The notes under the pieces: model-generated
What the model was told of the DNA's origin: nothing
The model's input: the letters and a program-made list of their open reading frames with translations, nothing else
Databases searched by the model: none
Translations under genes and position numbers: made by a program
NCBI GenBank assembly: GCA_903870065.1
Contig: CAIQBN010000516.1
Location: 1-52,032, forward strand
Reading direction: 5' to 3'
DNA: 52,032 bases
DNA from: an uncultured beta proteobacterium
GTDB lineage: Bacteria > Pseudomonadota > Gammaproteobacteria > Burkholderiales > Burkholderiaceae_C
In this document: positions 9,715-23,813 of the stretch, piece after piece
Layout of the letters: every line of letters begins with the position of its first letter
Position numbering within the stretch: the first letter of the stretch is position 1

Positions 9715-10239
9715 CTAGACGCTCCACTTTTGAATCAACTGCTCCGGGCGCATGGAGTCGTAGCTCTCAAAGGGTTGGTGGATCCATGGGTTGGTCGGCA
9801 AGAACTCAACCGAATAATCGGGCACAAATTTGGACAATGCCTTGGTCCAGATGACGGCACTGCGCAGTTCAGTAATCGGTGCATAGTTGTTTCTGAGCTG
9901 GTGCAAAACGGCATTGAGTGTGTGTCCGGAGTCCGCCAAATCGTCCACCAACAGAACCCGCCCGGCAATCTCACCTTTTGGGGTCGTGATGTAACGGGCA
10001 ATATCGAGATTTCCTTGCTGGGTGCCGGCGTCCGAGCGATAAGAGCTGGTCGACATGATTGCAAGCGGCTTGTCAAAAACCCGGGACAAAATGTCTCCGG
10101 GTCGCATTCCTCCTCGCGCCAAACACAAAATCGTATCGAAATCCCAATGGGACTGGTGAATTTTGATCGCCAGTTTTTCGATTAAATTGTGGTATTCATC
10201 GTAGCTTACGTAGAGGTGCTTGCCATCTTCAGTCAACAT
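9715..10239 (-). CDS. phosphoribosyltransferase (xanthine/hypoxanthine PRT-like)
   Basis: TILCLARGGMRPGDILSRVFDKPLA...VLLVDDLADSGHTLNAVL (PRPP-binding motif). Confidence 0.85.
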   Translation of the reverse strand: MLTEDGKHLYVSYDEYHNLIEKLAIKIHQSHWDFDTILCLARGGMRPGDILSRVFDKPLAIMSTSSYRSDAGTQQGNLDIARYITTPKGEIAGRVLLVDDLADSGHTLNAVLHQLRNNYAPITELRSAVIWTKALSKFVPDYSVEFLPTNPWIHQPFESYDSMRPEQLIQKWSV

Positions 10240-10250
10240 GTTTTGCTCCT

Positions 10251-10305
10251 ATTTTTATAGCTGCCCAATCAGCTATCTCGAGGGCTAAGCCCTATTTTCT
10301 CAAAA
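10251..10305 (+). repeat. copy 1 of a dispersed intergenic motif (TTTTATAGCTGC...GGGCTAAGCCCTATTTT)
   Basis: Intergenic, between the phosphoribosyltransferase gene and purA; shares TTT(G/T)ATAGCT(G/A) start and GGGCTA(A/G)G core with copy 2. Confidence 0.45.
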
Positions 10306-10313
10306 TATATTCG

Positions 10314-12849
<2,536 letters not shown>

Positions 12850-12903
12850 GTGAGATTGGGAAGCTATTAAAACGCTGATTTTACCGGGCTTGCTCCCCGG
12901 ATT

Positions 12904-13095
12904 TCACGGCGCCATCCACCAAATCACCATCAAACCGCACAGGATACTGAATAACGCGAAAAAGCGAATTTGACCGTCTCCCAACGAAAGCAGCTGCATG
13001 AACATCTTGCGCCAACCGGCAGGAGAGGCAAAAGGGAAAAGCCCCTCGATCACCAAAACCAGACCGATTGCCAGCCAAATAGTGTCGCTATTCAA
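12904..13095 (-). CDS. DUF2065 family small membrane protein
   Basis: MNSDTIWLAIGLVLVIEGLFPFASPAGWRKMFMQLLSLGDGQIRFFALFSILCGLMVIW. Confidence 0.85.
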   Translation of the reverse strand: MNSDTIWLAIGLVLVIEGLFPFASPAGWRKMFMQLLSLGDGQIRFFALFSILCGLMVIWWMAP

Positions 13096-13099
13096 AGCG

Positions 13100-14002
13100 C
13101 TACTTCTTGGCGTTTGCAGCGGGCGTTGAGCCGCCCCGAAACACCTTGAAAAACTCAGAACTGGAGGGATCCAGCACCATCACGTCGTTTTTACCGTTGA
13201 AACTGGCCTTGTAGGCATCCAGGCTTCGGTAAAACTGTGCAAATTGAGGGTCACGCCCAAATGCCTCAGCGTACACGCGGGCGGCCTCGGCATCACCCTC
13301 ACCTTTGATTTTTTGCGCATCACGGTAGGCATTTGCGATAGTGACTTCTCGCTGACGGTCCGCATCGGCGCGAATCTTTTCCCCCTCGGCAGCACCCGTT
13401 GATCGCAATTCGTTGGCGACTCGCTTACGTTCAGCCTCCATTCGACGGTAGACCGACTCCGTGATGGCCTCGACATAGTCAACCCGGGTGATTCGGACAT
13501 CAACCACATCGACACCCCAAGGCTTCGTTCCGCGCACCTTGGCCAATACTTCAGCCTTAACGTCGGACATCAAGTCCTCACGTTTGAGCGACAACAATTC
13601 CTTGACAGTGCGTTTATTGATCTCTTCCTGGAAGGCATTGCGAACGACCCGGTTGAGCTGACTTGCGCCAGCGCCTTCGTTCAATCCCACATTACGGATG
13701 TATTCGGTAGGCTCCGATATGCGCCAGCGCACATACCAGTCAATGACTACCCGTTGTTTCTCGGCTGTCAGCATTGGCTCGGAATCAGTGCTGTCCAGCG
13801 TGAGCAAACGCTTATCAATGTAAGAGACATTTTGAAATGGCGGGGGCAGCTTGAAGTTCAGGCCAGGCTCCGTAATGACGTCTTTAATCTGACCCAGCGC
13901 ATAAACCACGCCAAACTGGCGCTGATCGACAACAAACAATGTGGAACTTGCCAATGCAATCAATACCAACAACGACGAAACAATCAATCCAATCCGATTC
14001 AT
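13100..14002 (-). CDS. hflC: protease modulator HflC
   Basis: SPFH protein: LFVVDQRQFGVVYALGQIKDVITEPGLNFKLPPPFQNVSYIDKRLLTLDS. Confidence 0.95.
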   Translation of the reverse strand: MNRIGLIVSSLLVLIALASSTLFVVDQRQFGVVYALGQIKDVITEPGLNFKLPPPFQNVSYIDKRLLTLDSTDSEPMLTAEKQRVVIDWYVRWRISEPTEYIRNVGLNEGAGASQLNRVVRNAFQEEINKRTVKELLSLKREDLMSDVKAEVLAKVRGTKPWGVDVVDVRITRVDYVEAITESVYRRMEAERKRVANELRSTGAAEGEKIRADADRQREVTIANAYRDAQKIKGEGDAEAARVYAEAFGRDPQFAQFYRSLDAYKASFNGKNDVMVLDPSSSEFFKVFRGGSTPAANAKK

Positions 14003-14011
14003 GGCTGGCTC

Positions 14012-15340
14012 CTAGCGAGATTCACGTTCACGAGTCCGTGCGGCTTCACGGCTTCGGGCGTCATTGGCTGAGACTCCTGTAGCAAGCCCAGTAGTGGGAG
14101 CTACTTGCCCAGAAGGTGCGTGCACAACGGTCGCATCACCGCCAGATCCGCTCATTTGCATGATTTTGTCCATCGGCAAATACAACAAATTCGACCCCTG
14201 CCTCGATTCAACAATAACCTTTGTGACACTTCCATAGATTTGTTGCATCGCATCCAGGTACATGCGATCACGCGTCACTTGCGGCGCCTTCTGGTATTCA
14301 ACAAACACGGACCTGAACCGCTGGGCATCACCCTGTGCCTGCGCTACGACCCGCGCCTTGTAGGCTTCAGCCTCCTCCTTCAGACGAGAGGCAGAACCAA
14401 CTGCACGCGGAATCACATCGTTTGCGTAGGCCTGGGCTTCGTTCTTGGTGCGTTCGCGCTCCTGACCGGCCTTGAGAACATCATCAAAAGACGCCTGTAC
14501 CTGCTCAGGTGGCCTCACTCCTCCTTGCTGCAGGTTGATGCCCACAACTTCCACCCCGACCTTATAACGATCCAAAATGGTTTGCATCAATGCCCGTACG
14601 CGGGGCGCAATCTGGTCGCGCTCTTCTGACAGGGCAGCGTCCATCTTCATTTTCCCCAACACCTCACGCACCGACGTTTCTGCAGCCTGCACAACCGCCT
14701 CCGCAGGATTCTTGCTCTCAAACAAAAACGCCCGCGCATCGCTCAATCGATATTGAACCGCAAACTTGATGTCCAGAATGTTTTCGTCCTGCGTCAGCAT
14801 GGCCGATTCACGCAGTCCGGTTGCTTTAAGCACAGTATCACGCCCCACATCGACCGAGCGAATTTGAGTGACAAAAACTAACTCGTGTTTTTGAATGGGG
14901 TACGGCAAGCGCCAATTAAAGCCTGCATTGACCGTTCCCTTGAACTTGCCAAACTGGGTAATCACGGCTTGCTGTCCCTCTTGGACGATAAAGAAGCCGG
15001 TGCCCAGCCAGATCAAAACCAGCACGCCCAGAATCAGCCCAACACCAATGCCAGCACTTTTCATGTCAGGTTGAAAACTGCCGCCATTTCCACCACCGCG
15101 TGGCGGTTGCTGCGAAGGTTTGCCAAAAAGCCCACCGAGCTTTCGATTGAAATCTTTCCACAATTCGTCGAGATCAGGTGGCCCTGAACTTGGTCGCTTT
15201 CCAGGCTGGAAATTGTCAATTGGGGGCTTGGCTGGCTCTGGCTTGGATGGCTCCGGCTCAGTCGGTCTTTCGCCTGCCTTAGCCCCTTCACCAGCTTGGT
15301 CGTCGCCCCTGCCCCACCGGGAATCGTTCAAATTAAACAT
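14012..15340 (-). CDS. hflK: FtsH protease activity modulator HflK
   Basis: MFNLNDSRWGRGD...DLDELWKDFNRKLGGLFG...GFFIVQEGQQAVITQFGKFKGTV; start moved from 15418 to MFNLNDSRW. Confidence 0.93.
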   Translation of the reverse strand: MFNLNDSRWGRGDDQAGEGAKAGERPTEPEPSKPEPAKPPIDNFQPGKRPSSGPPDLDELWKDFNRKLGGLFGKPSQQPPRGGGNGGSFQPDMKSAGIGVGLILGVLVLIWLGTGFFIVQEGQQAVITQFGKFKGTVNAGFNWRLPYPIQKHELVFVTQIRSVDVGRDTVLKATGLRESAMLTQDENILDIKFAVQYRLSDARAFLFESKNPAEAVVQAAETSVREVLGKMKMDAALSEERDQIAPRVRALMQTILDRYKVGVEVVGINLQQGGVRPPEQVQASFDDVLKAGQERERTKNEAQAYANDVIPRAVGSASRLKEEAEAYKARVVAQAQGDAQRFRSVFVEYQKAPQVTRDRMYLDAMQQIYGSVTKVIVESRQGSNLLYLPMDKIMQMSGSGGDATVVHAPSGQVAPTTGLATGVSANDARSREAARTRERESR

Positions 15341-15442
15341 GCGGCGCACCCATTGAGGAAGCAGCTCTGTACGGTTGGAAAAAGCACGAAAGGAAGGTTT
15401 CATTGCATCGTTTTTCATAAATCAGGTCCCAATTGTGCCTAA

Positions 15443-16615
15443 TCAACTTGCGTCCCCGAACTTCTCAGGGGAATGCATGTCACCGGCTGATGGTAGTGCC
15501 GACGCGGTCACAATTCGCGCCAAGCGCTGTCGCAGGAGAGGAAGCCCAGACGAATCTTTGGCGCTGACAAATATTCTGGGCGTCTGCACGCCATCAACTT
15601 CGAACTCATCCTCCATTCGAACCGGTCGATGCATAGGATCAATTGCATCGAGCTTGTTGAATACGAGCAATTGCGCAATCCCATCGGCACCAATTTCCTT
15701 GAGTACACGTTGCACCTGTCCGATCTGCTCAACAAAGTCAGGATTCGCGGCATCAACAACGTGGATTAACAAATCAGCATCAATTGCTTCCTGCAGCGTG
15801 GCCTGGAAAGCATCCACCAGACCGTGGGGGAGATCCCTGATGAAGCCAACGGTGTCCGACAAGGAGACCGTGCGAGCGGCATCGCCCAAATACAGTTGGC
15901 GTGTCGTTGTATCGAGGGTGGCAAAAAGCTGATCAGCCGCATAGGCGCGTGCTTTTACCAGTGAGTTGAAGAGGGTGGTCTTTCCCGTATTGGTGTAACC
16001 GATCAGAGATATGTTGAACGCATCCCTGCGCTCGCGCTGACGGCGTTGTGTATGGCGTTGCCGCTTGACCTTGGTTAAACGATCCTTGGTACGCTTGATC
16101 GCCTCGCCAATCATTCTGCGGTCCAGTTCAATTTGCGCTTCGCCTGGACCACCGCGCATGCCAATACCACCACTTTGCCGCTCAAGATGTGACCATCGGC
16201 GAACGAGGCGGGTACTCAAATACTGGAGGCGAGCCAGCTCAACCTGAAGCTTCCCCTCGTGACTGCGTGCGCGCTGAGCAAAGATTTCCAAAATCAAAAA
16301 TGTGCGGTCATTGACTGGCAACTCAAGGTGGCGCTCCAGATTACGCTGCTGACCTGGACTCAGTGCCTGATCAAACAAAATTTCCTTGGCACCCACTTGT
16401 GCTGCCAGCAATTTGATTTCGTCTGCCTTTCCCGAACCAACAAACAGCGCTGCGTCGGGCGCCCTGCGCTTGCATGAAACTCGCGCGACGGGCTGCATGC
16501 CCGCAGTCTGGGCCAACAATGCCAGCTCAGCCAGTTCACCATCGAAATTGGACGCGCCCATGTCTACCCCGACCAAAATGGTCGGTGTATTGGCTTTTAA
16601 AGGTACGACTGTCAA
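15443..16615 (-). CDS. hflX: GTPase HflX
   Basis: ARSHEGKLQVELARLQYLSTRLVRRWSHLERQSGGIGMRGGPGEAQIELDRR, SLIGYTNTGKTTLFN. Confidence 0.95.
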   Translation of the reverse strand: MTVVPLKANTPTILVGVDMGASNFDGELAELALLAQTAGMQPVARVSCKRRAPDAALFVGSGKADEIKLLAAQVGAKEILFDQALSPGQQRNLERHLELPVNDRTFLILEIFAQRARSHEGKLQVELARLQYLSTRLVRRWSHLERQSGGIGMRGGPGEAQIELDRRMIGEAIKRTKDRLTKVKRQRHTQRRQRERRDAFNISLIGYTNTGKTTLFNSLVKARAYAADQLFATLDTTTRQLYLGDAARTVSLSDTVGFIRDLPHGLVDAFQATLQEAIDADLLIHVVDAANPDFVEQIGQVQRVLKEIGADGIAQLLVFNKLDAIDPMHRPVRMEDEFEVDGVQTPRIFVSAKDSSGLPLLRQRLARIVTASALPSAGDMHSPEKFGDAS

Positions 16616-16670
16616 ATCAGGATGGGAAGCGCAGACTAATCAATCCGCTGGCCCCGAAGGACCTATGCTC

Positions 16671-16919
16671 TCACGAGGATTCAGCGGTATCTGCGTTCGG
16701 CGCGGACAGATTCACAGCACGCCCGGGAACAATCGTTGAAATGGCATGTTTGTATACCATTTGGGTGACCGTATTACGAAGCAGTACTACATATTGATCG
16801 AAAGATTCGACCTGACCCTGCAGCTTAATGCCGTTAACCAAATAAATGGATACTGGCACGTGTTCCCGACGCAATGCATTCAGGAACGGGTCTTGCAGTA
16901 ATTGCCCTTTGTTGCTCAC
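16671..16919 (-). CDS. hfq: RNA chaperone Hfq
   Basis: [69 protein letters not shown] start at 16919 with GGAGA just upstream preferred over the TTG ORF start at 16937. Confidence 0.96.
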   Translation of the reverse strand: MSNKGQLLQDPFLNALRREHVPVSIYLVNGIKLQGQVESFDQYVVLLRNTVTQMVYKHAISTIVPGRAVNLSAPNADTAESS

Positions 16920-17036
16920 GATATTCTCCGTGTTCAAAAGTTAATAAGACGTTGACGATAACACACTGATGACCTGTTTTTGAATAGGGCACGAGAAACC
17001 CCAAGCGAAAAAGGCCAATGAGCCGAACAATGGGAA

Positions 17037-18380
17037 TCAGTTTTCGCTCGTTTTGGCATAGGGGTTAGGTGATGACTTCATCTGTATCCTCAACGGCGTT
17101 CCCACCAAATCGAACTCCTTACGGAACCGCCCCTCCAAAAACCGCTTGTAGGCGTCAGTTACGTGTTCGAGGGAGTTCCCGTGAATGACGATGATGGGCG
17201 GGTTCATGCCCCCTTGGTGTGCATACCGAAGTTTGGGGCGGTACATACCCGTTTTCTTTGGGGTTTGAAACTGCACCGCTTCAAGCAATAGCCGTGTTAA
17301 CACCGGTGTGGACATTTTGCAGTTTGCCGCACGATGTGCTTGCGCAATAGAGTCCCATAGCGGGCCAAGTCCCTGCCTCTTTTGTGCGGAGATGAAATGC
17401 AATGCAGCAAATTTTAAAAAGCCTAAACGTGTCTCAATGGATCGCTTAACCAGTTCACGCTCGTATTCGTCGGTAGCATCCCATTTGTTAACTGCCAACA
17501 CCACCGCACGCCCGGATTCAAGAACGTAACCGGCAATGTGGGCGTCCTGATCAGTAATGCCTTGGGCGGCATCGATAAGCAATAAGACCACGCTGGCGGA
17601 TTCAATAGCCTGCAATGTCTTCACCACCGAAAACTTCTCAATTGCCTCAAAAACCTTGCCCTTGCGGCGCAAACCAGCAGTATCCACCAGCTCAAAACGC
17701 TGTCCATGGCGCTCGAAGGGCACAGAAATGGCATCACGTGTGGTGCCTGGCAGATCGAAGGCAACCAACCGCTCTTCGCCAAGCCACGTGTTTATCAGAG
17801 TTGACTTACCCACGTTGGGGCGCCCTGCCACTGCCAACTTAATGACACCAGGATCCTGTTCCCCGTCGATCTCTTCAGGGACTGGTGCCGCTAGTTGACC
17901 GAGTGCAAGATCAACTAACTCACGCGTACCTTGACCATGTGCAGCCGATATGGGCACAACCTCGCCCAATCCAAGCTCAAAGAACTCAACGAGTTGCGCC
18001 CCTGCCTTCATGCCCTCAGCCTTGTTGGCCACCAAAACACAAGGCTTCCCGAGCTTACGCAGGTACTTTCCAATTTCATGGTCCTGAGCCGACAAACCGC
18101 CACGGGCATCCACTATGAACAGTACGACATCCGCCTCAGCAACCGCCTGTCGCGTCTGTTTGGCCATTTCTTTAAAAATGCCAGAAGCGGCATCTGGTTC
18201 AAACCCACCCGTATCAATGACGATGAATTCCCGCTGTCCGTGTTTTCCATTTCCATAATGACGGTCGCGCGTCAAGCCGGCAAAGTCCGCGACAATTGCA
18301 TCCCTGGTCTTCGTTAACCGGTTAAACAGGGTTGACTTACCAACGTTGGGACGACCAACCAATGCAATGACGGGTTTCAT
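17037..18380 (-). CDS. der: ribosome biogenesis GTPase Der (EngA)
   Basis: Two G domains: [15 protein letters not shown] and [17 protein letters not shown]-like C-terminus. Confidence 0.96.
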   Translation of the reverse strand: MKPVIALVGRPNVGKSTLFNRLTKTRDAIVADFAGLTRDRHYGNGKHGQREFIVIDTGGFEPDAASGIFKEMAKQTRQAVAEADVVLFIVDARGGLSAQDHEIGKYLRKLGKPCVLVANKAEGMKAGAQLVEFFELGLGEVVPISAAHGQGTRELVDLALGQLAAPVPEEIDGEQDPGVIKLAVAGRPNVGKSTLINTWLGEERLVAFDLPGTTRDAISVPFERHGQRFELVDTAGLRRKGKVFEAIEKFSVVKTLQAIESASVVLLLIDAAQGITDQDAHIAGYVLESGRAVVLAVNKWDATDEYERELVKRSIETRLGFLKFAALHFISAQKRQGLGPLWDSIAQAHRAANCKMSTPVLTRLLLEAVQFQTPKKTGMYRPKLRYAHQGGMNPPIIVIHGNSLEHVTDAYKRFLEGRFRKEFDLVGTPLRIQMKSSPNPYAKTSEN

Positions 18381-18398
18381 GCTGTTGGTTTCGAACTT

Positions 18399-19538
18399 TT
18401 AATCTGGCTTGAAGCCATATATCGCGCCACGTTGCGTTACGGTAACCAATGTCGTTCCAACAAGCACTGGATCAAATGCAATTGGTGATCCATCAGTTGG
18501 CATCCTATTCAGGGGCGCCCCATCCTTGCGCGAAAGAAAATGCAAGGTACCGGTGTCGTCACCCAGCGCCAACGCTTGCCCGACCAATCGTGGCGCGCTC
18601 AGGCTGCGAAAGCTCAATCGTTCCGTTGTCCAAAGCCGCTCGCCATCTGCGCGACCCCAAGCAATTACCCGTCCATCGCTCTCGGTTCCAAAAAGCATTG
18701 ACGCGTCGCCATCCAAACCAGTTGAACCTGACGCGGGCTTACTCCAGATCGTATTGCCACGTGCTGCATCGACACAAGCAATAGATGATTGAAATGCCCT
18801 GACACACAACTGGTTGCCTTCGCGACTCACACCAGAAACCAAATCAACCAACCTCTCGACCTCGTTTGTTCCGCGACTGTTTGCGACCTGCGCCTCCCAC
18901 CGCACTTTGCCATTGAGCGGATTCAAGCCCACCAAACGTCCGGACAAGCCAGTCACCAAGGTATCGCCAACAGCCATGACGATCCCTGGTCGCCCAAGCA
19001 CTAACGCCTCGCCGCTACGCTGTTGCTGCCACAACTTGCGTCCCGAAGACGCATCAAATGCCACAACAGACCGATTTGCTGACAATACAAACACCCTGGA
19101 TCCGGCCACCAGCGGCGCGGTCAACGTGACCGCGCCCAACTTGCTGCGCCAGTTCTCTTTACTGCCGTCCAAAACAATCAACTCATTGTCACGACTGACC
19201 ACAGCCGAATACCGACCATCACTGCCTACCCCCGCAGTAAGCTTGACACCCAACGCCACCCGCCACAGATCCCCACCGGTTCGCGCGTCAATTGCTGCAA
19301 CATTCCCCTCAGATCCAGCAACATAAATGAGGTTATCGACCGCTCGAATTTGCAGCGGAAAACCAACCCCTCCAATCTGTGAAGTCCAAGCTGTTCGAAC
19401 CCCCATCACAGGAACATTGGGACCCAAATCAACTTTTTTAACTTTGTCCGTGCCAGCACACGCGGTCAACAGCATGGCGATGCCAACGGGGACCACCAGT
19501 CGATGCATCACTTTGGTCAGCAAAGGAAAATATCTCAC
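18399..19538 (-). CDS. bamB: outer membrane protein assembly factor BamB
   Basis: Lipobox LLTACAG; PQQ beta-propeller repeats; between der and yfgM-hisS. Confidence 0.93.
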   Translation of the reverse strand: MRYFPLLTKVMHRLVVPVGIAMLLTACAGTDKVKKVDLGPNVPVMGVRTAWTSQIGGVGFPLQIRAVDNLIYVAGSEGNVAAIDARTGGDLWRVALGVKLTAGVGSDGRYSAVVSRDNELIVLDGSKENWRSKLGAVTLTAPLVAGSRVFVLSANRSVVAFDASSGRKLWQQQRSGEALVLGRPGIVMAVGDTLVTGLSGRLVGLNPLNGKVRWEAQVANSRGTNEVERLVDLVSGVSREGNQLCVRAFQSSIACVDAARGNTIWSKPASGSTGLDGDASMLFGTESDGRVIAWGRADGERLWTTERLSFRSLSAPRLVGQALALGDDTGTLHFLSRKDGAPLNRMPTDGSPIAFDPVLVGTTLVTVTQRGAIYGFKPD

Positions 19539-20218
19539 TTTGTCGGTTCCTTGGTTGCGTTCGGATTCTCTGCTGCCAGTGGATCGATGCCCAGTGCATT
19601 GAGCTTTACACCCACCAGGCGCCGGTATTCTGATTGGTCTTCAAAAGCCTTGTAGGCCTTTTGGTACTCCTGTTTGGCGTCCTCCCTCTTTCCCTGCAGG
19701 ACGTAAATATCGCCTTTTCGGTCACTCGCCAACGCCAAAAACTCCTCTGCGATGCCTAAGCCCAGCACTTTCAGTGCTTCGTCATAGGACTTTGCCTCAA
19801 TCAACAATGCCGACATCCGCAATCGCGCTACGGACGCATAACCCTTGTCGCTGGCGTGTTCAACCAGCCAGGAAAGGATCGCTTTGGATGCATCGGTTTT
19901 TCCGGATTCGTAGGCCATTTTGGCTACCATCAATCCAGCCTGCTGCGCGTAGACGGATGTTGGGAAGCGCTCTTTCATGTCCGAGAATGCGCGTTCAGCC
20001 TTTTGAGCGTCGCCCGCCTTCACCACCTTTTCGACTTCGTCATACATTGCGGCGGCTTGCACCGATTGATTGCGCTGCCAAATTTGATAGCCATTCCAGG
20101 CGCCAATAGCCCCGAGTATCGCGATCAGCGCCCAGGAAATCAGGTTGCCATATTGTTTCCAGAAGTGCTTGATTTGATCAAGCTGTTCTTGTTCTTCGAG
20201 ATCTAAGTGATTTGCCAT
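19535..20218 (-). CDS. yfgM: YfgM-like tetratricopeptide membrane protein
   Basis: MANHLDLEEQEQLDQIKHFWKQYGNLISWALIAILGAIGAWNGYQIWQRNQ; ATGA overlap with bamB. Confidence 0.9.
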   Translation of the reverse strand: MANHLDLEEQEQLDQIKHFWKQYGNLISWALIAILGAIGAWNGYQIWQRNQSVQAAAMYDEVEKVVKAGDAQKAERAFSDMKERFPTSVYAQQAGLMVAKMAYESGKTDASKAILSWLVEHASDKGYASVARLRMSALLIEAKSYDEALKVLGLGIAEEFLALASDRKGDIYVLQGKREDAKQEYQKAYKAFEDQSEYRRLVGVKLNALGIDPLAAENPNATKEPTK

Positions 20219-20230
20219 GTGTGTATTCAG

Positions 20231-21544
20231 TTAAGCGTGGGATTGTAGGCTTTTGGCCCATTGGACCGGATCGTTCAAAACATGCTTCGACTGCGCGCCC
20301 GCACCATCGCGCAATGACTTCACTGTCACCAATCCCTGTGCAATTTCGTCTGCGCCAAATATCAAAGCAAACCGCGCACCCGAAGCATCTGCCCGCTTGA
20401 ATTGAGACTTGATGCTACCCAATACATCCGCGCCACCCGCGTGCATTTGCACGCTAACGCCTTCAGCACGAAGGATTTGAAGGCATTGCATTGCCGCTAC
20501 AAAACAATCGCTATCGCCAACAATTGCATAAGCATCAGGCGCCTGCGCAAGCACTCCGCCGCCCTGAACCTTGACCAGCTCCAATACACGCTCTATTCCC
20601 ATGCCCCACCCGATTGCAGGAGTCGGCTTACCGCCTAGGAGTTCAAAAAGCCCGTCATAGCGACCACCGCCGCACAGGGTTCCCTGCGCACCCAGCTCCA
20701 ATGTCACGAATTCAAAAACTGTATGGCTGTAGTAATCCAGCCCACGCACCAGACGTGGATTGACACTCCACGGCACGCCACAGGCGTCCAGCAGCGTCTT
20801 GACCGTATCAAAATGCTTCAGTGATGCTTCCCCTAAAAAATCCAACAATTGCGGTGCATCCTGAATCATTTCCTGCATAGCGGGGTTTTTTGAATCCAAG
20901 ATGCGCAACGGATTCGTGTGCAAACGGCGCCTTGCATCGCCGTCAAGCAATTCGGCATGTCTCTCAAAAAACGCAATCAACGCGATTCGGTGTGAATGGC
21001 GCTCACTGGCTACCCCAAGACTATTCAGTTCGACCCTAACGTTGCGTAGACCAAAGCCGGCGAGCAACTGGTGCGCCAGCAAAATCAGTTCTGCGTCCAC
21101 TTCAGCGCCGGAAAAACCTATCGCCTCCGCACCCAATTGGTAAAACTGCCTATACCGGCCGCGCTGAGGACGTTCATGCCTAAACATGGGACCCATGTAA
21201 TACAGACGCTTGCCGCCATCGTAAGTCAAATTGTGTTCAATTGCGGCACGCACGACCCCAGGCGTATTTTCAGGACGCAGGGTCAAGGCTTCACCGTTGA
21301 GCCGGTCCTCAAAGGCATACATCTCCTTTTCGACAATATCCGTGGTTTCCCCGGTGCCACGCACGAATAGTGCCGTTGGCTCAACGATCGGGGTCCGAAT
21401 ATTGCGATAGGCATGTCGTTCCATTTGTTGGCGTACACGCTCTTCAAACCACTCCCATTGCGGCGAATCCGACGGCAAAATGTCGTTCATACCCTTCACT
21501 GCATAGAGCTTTTCTACTCTACTCGCACCAGACTTTTCAACCAT
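20231..21544 (-). CDS. hisS: histidyl-tRNA synthetase
   Basis: [66 protein letters not shown]. Confidence 0.96.
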   Translation of the reverse strand: MVEKSGASRVEKLYAVKGMNDILPSDSPQWEWFEERVRQQMERHAYRNIRTPIVEPTALFVRGTGETTDIVEKEMYAFEDRLNGEALTLRPENTPGVVRAAIEHNLTYDGGKRLYYMGPMFRHERPQRGRYRQFYQLGAEAIGFSGAEVDAELILLAHQLLAGFGLRNVRVELNSLGVASERHSHRIALIAFFERHAELLDGDARRRLHTNPLRILDSKNPAMQEMIQDAPQLLDFLGEASLKHFDTVKTLLDACGVPWSVNPRLVRGLDYYSHTVFEFVTLELGAQGTLCGGGRYDGLFELLGGKPTPAIGWGMGIERVLELVKVQGGGVLAQAPDAYAIVGDSDCFVAAMQCLQILRAEGVSVQMHAGGADVLGSIKSQFKRADASGARFALIFGADEIAQGLVTVKSLRDGAGAQSKHVLNDPVQWAKSLQSHA

Positions 21545-21552
21545 GCCGACTC

Positions 21553-22827
21553 TTAATTTGTTGTAGTAACGACGCCAGCGCCGAAGCGCTGCTGGATATA
21601 GCGCTCGACGATCACCTGGAAATCCATGGCAATCGTCTCACCCCGTAATGTGGTGTGCTTTTCACCATCAATGTATACCGGAGCGGCAGGCGCCTCGCCC
21701 GTGCCAGGAAGACTAATGCCGATGTCAGCATGTTTGCTTTCTCCAGGTCCATTCACAATACAACCCATCACGGCCACTTTCAGGGTCTCGACCCCCGGAA
21801 ACTGAATGCGCCACTGCGGCATCATTTCCCGAAGAAAATTATCGATTTGCTGCGTCATTTCTTGAAAGGTCGTGCTCGTCGTGCGCCCACACCCGGGACA
21901 AGCAGTGACACTGGGCACAAAACTGCGCAACCCCAGGGACTGCAGAATTTCGGAGGCAACAACAATTTCCTGGGTGCGCGATTCGCCAGGCGCGGGTGTT
22001 AATGACACACGAATCGTGTCACCGATTCCATCCTGCAGCAAAACGCCCATCGCTACGGACGACGCAACTGTCCCCTTGGTTCCCATTCCAGCTTCCGTAA
22101 GCCCCAAATGCAGCGGATAGCGGCAACGCTGGCTCAACCCACGGTATACCGCAATCAAGTCCTGCACACCACTGACCTTGCAAGATAAGATAATCTGATT
22201 GGACGGCAATCCAATTTGCTCTGCACGCGTCGCCGATTCAATTGCCGAAGTAATCAGCGCCTCGTACATCACCTGTTTGGCGCCCCAAGGTATGGGCCGG
22301 CGGCTATTTGCATCCATCAATGCAGCCAAAAGTTCCTGATCAAGGCTACCCCAGTTGACACCTATGCGAATAGGCTTATTCCAACGAATCGCTGCTTCTA
22401 TCATCAAGGAAAATTGTCGGTCGCGCTTATCGCCCTTGCCAACATTTCCCGGATTGATTCGGTATTTGGACAGTGCCTGTGCACAATCCGGATGATCAGT
22501 TAGCAACCGATGTCCATTGAAGTGAAAGTCGCCTATCAACGGCACGTCAATGCCCATCCGATCAAGCTGTTCACGAATGTAGGGCACGGCCTGCGCTGCC
22601 TCTGGTGTGTTCACCGTAATACGAACCAGCTCTGAACCTGCCAAGGCCAATTCTTTAACTTGAATGGCGGTGCCAATTGCATCGGCCGTGTCAGTGTTGG
22701 TCATTGACTGAAGTCGCACAGGCGCATCACCACCCAAGCTTATCCGTCGCGAACCCCAAACGACCTGGGCCTGCAACGTTTCACGACGATTGGGAAAGGC
22801 CGATTCAACGGCTAAATTACGTTCCAC
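21553..22827 (-). CDS. ispG: 4-hydroxy-3-methylbut-2-enyl diphosphate synthase
   Basis: [57 protein letters not shown] start sharing its G with the rodZ TAG stop. Confidence 0.95.
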   Translation of the reverse strand: MERNLAVESAFPNRRETLQAQVVWGSRRISLGGDAPVRLQSMTNTDTADAIGTAIQVKELALAGSELVRITVNTPEAAQAVPYIREQLDRMGIDVPLIGDFHFNGHRLLTDHPDCAQALSKYRINPGNVGKGDKRDRQFSLMIEAAIRWNKPIRIGVNWGSLDQELLAALMDANSRRPIPWGAKQVMYEALITSAIESATRAEQIGLPSNQIILSCKVSGVQDLIAVYRGLSQRCRYPLHLGLTEAGMGTKGTVASSVAMGVLLQDGIGDTIRVSLTPAPGESRTQEIVVASEILQSLGLRSFVPSVTACPGCGRTTSTTFQEMTQQIDNFLREMMPQWRIQFPGVETLKVAVMGCIVNGPGESKHADIGISLPGTGEAPAAPVYIDGEKHTTLRGETIAMDFQVIVERYIQQRFGAGVVTTTN

Positions 22828-23813
22828 TATTTCACCTCAAATCGTGCAACATTGTCCTTGGAATTCGGGGCCAAACTAAGCGCCTTGCCCCGGACCTCAA
22901 CATCCACAACATCAGCCCGTCCAATGATGACCGATAGCGGCGGCGTGCCGCCAGCGGTTATCACTTCGCCTGCAACCATTGTCTTGCTCAGATGCACGGT
23001 TCCCTGCGCATCAACAACCTTGATCCAGGAAGGCGCCTTGGCTTTGAAAACGACAAAGCCCGCGGCGTTGCCAGCAACTGACACTTTTGGCTCTGCAGCG
23101 TCTGCAACTGCAGGTCGAGGTTGACTTGCAGTTTGCACTGGACTCGACACAATCGGCCGCGGTGACTGAGCGACCATATCCGCGCTGACAGTCTTCTCGC
23201 CGCTGTCACGCTTTTCTGCAGAACCGATCGACACCGGAATTACAGTTGCGTTAACAGGCTGTGTGACCTCGATGCTTGCGCTGCCAGCGGGAACGGGCGC
23301 TTCCTCACGATTGCCAGGTTTAACACTATCGGCCACCGATCCGGAAGTCGAATCAGTGAGGTTCACATCGGGGAAAAAAGCGACTACGGCTACGCCAAGC
23401 AGAAGTGCCATCACGATAATGGCAGGTGGTTTACCAAGCAAGCTCAGAATGGGCGCCCGTCCTGAGTGACCGCGAGCATGAAATGGTGCATTGATTCCCT
23501 GCTCGTCAGACTTTAACCGCGTGACTGCATTCGATGGTAGCTTGGAAAGCACGGAAGCCGGGTCAACTTTCAATGTGCGACAAACGCTAGCCGCCAATGC
23601 ACGCACAAACACTGCATCATGCAGTTGATCAAGTCGGTCCGCTTCCAGTGCCTCAAGTTTTTTCACAGGAATTTTCATCGCAACGGCTAACGCACCAATG
23701 TGTAATCCAGCGGCCTCGCGCGCGCGACGCAACATCATTCCAGCAGTCAATCCATCATTCGGTGCATTCTCTTCAGTCAGTGCGGATGGTTCGGAAAAAC
23801 GCTGATCACTCAT
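22827..23813 (-). CDS. rodZ: RodZ-like helix-turn-helix / DUF4115 protein
   Basis: [63 protein letters not shown]-terminal DUF4115-like domain; start [10 protein letters not shown]. Confidence 0.88.
   Translation of the reverse strand: MSDQRFSEPSALTEENAPNDGLTAGMMLRRAREAAGLHIGALAVAMKIPVKKLEALEADRLDQLHDAVFVRALAASVCRTLKVDPASVLSKLPSNAVTRLKSDEQGINAPFHARGHSGRAPILSLLGKPPAIIVMALLLGVAVVAFFPDVNLTDSTSGSVADSVKPGNREEAPVPAGSASIEVTQPVNATVIPVSIGSAEKRDSGEKTVSADMVAQSPRPIVSSPVQTASQPRPAVADAAEPKVSVAGNAAGFVVFKAKAPSWIKVVDAQGTVHLSKTMVAGEVITAGGTPPLSVIIGRADVVDVEVRGKALSLAPNSKDNVARFEVK

Noticed and set aside
12880-12897. CCGGG...CCCGG hairpin between DUF2065 and hisZ as a terminator
   Set aside because: Short stem without a convincing U-tract; it lies inside an apparent operon.
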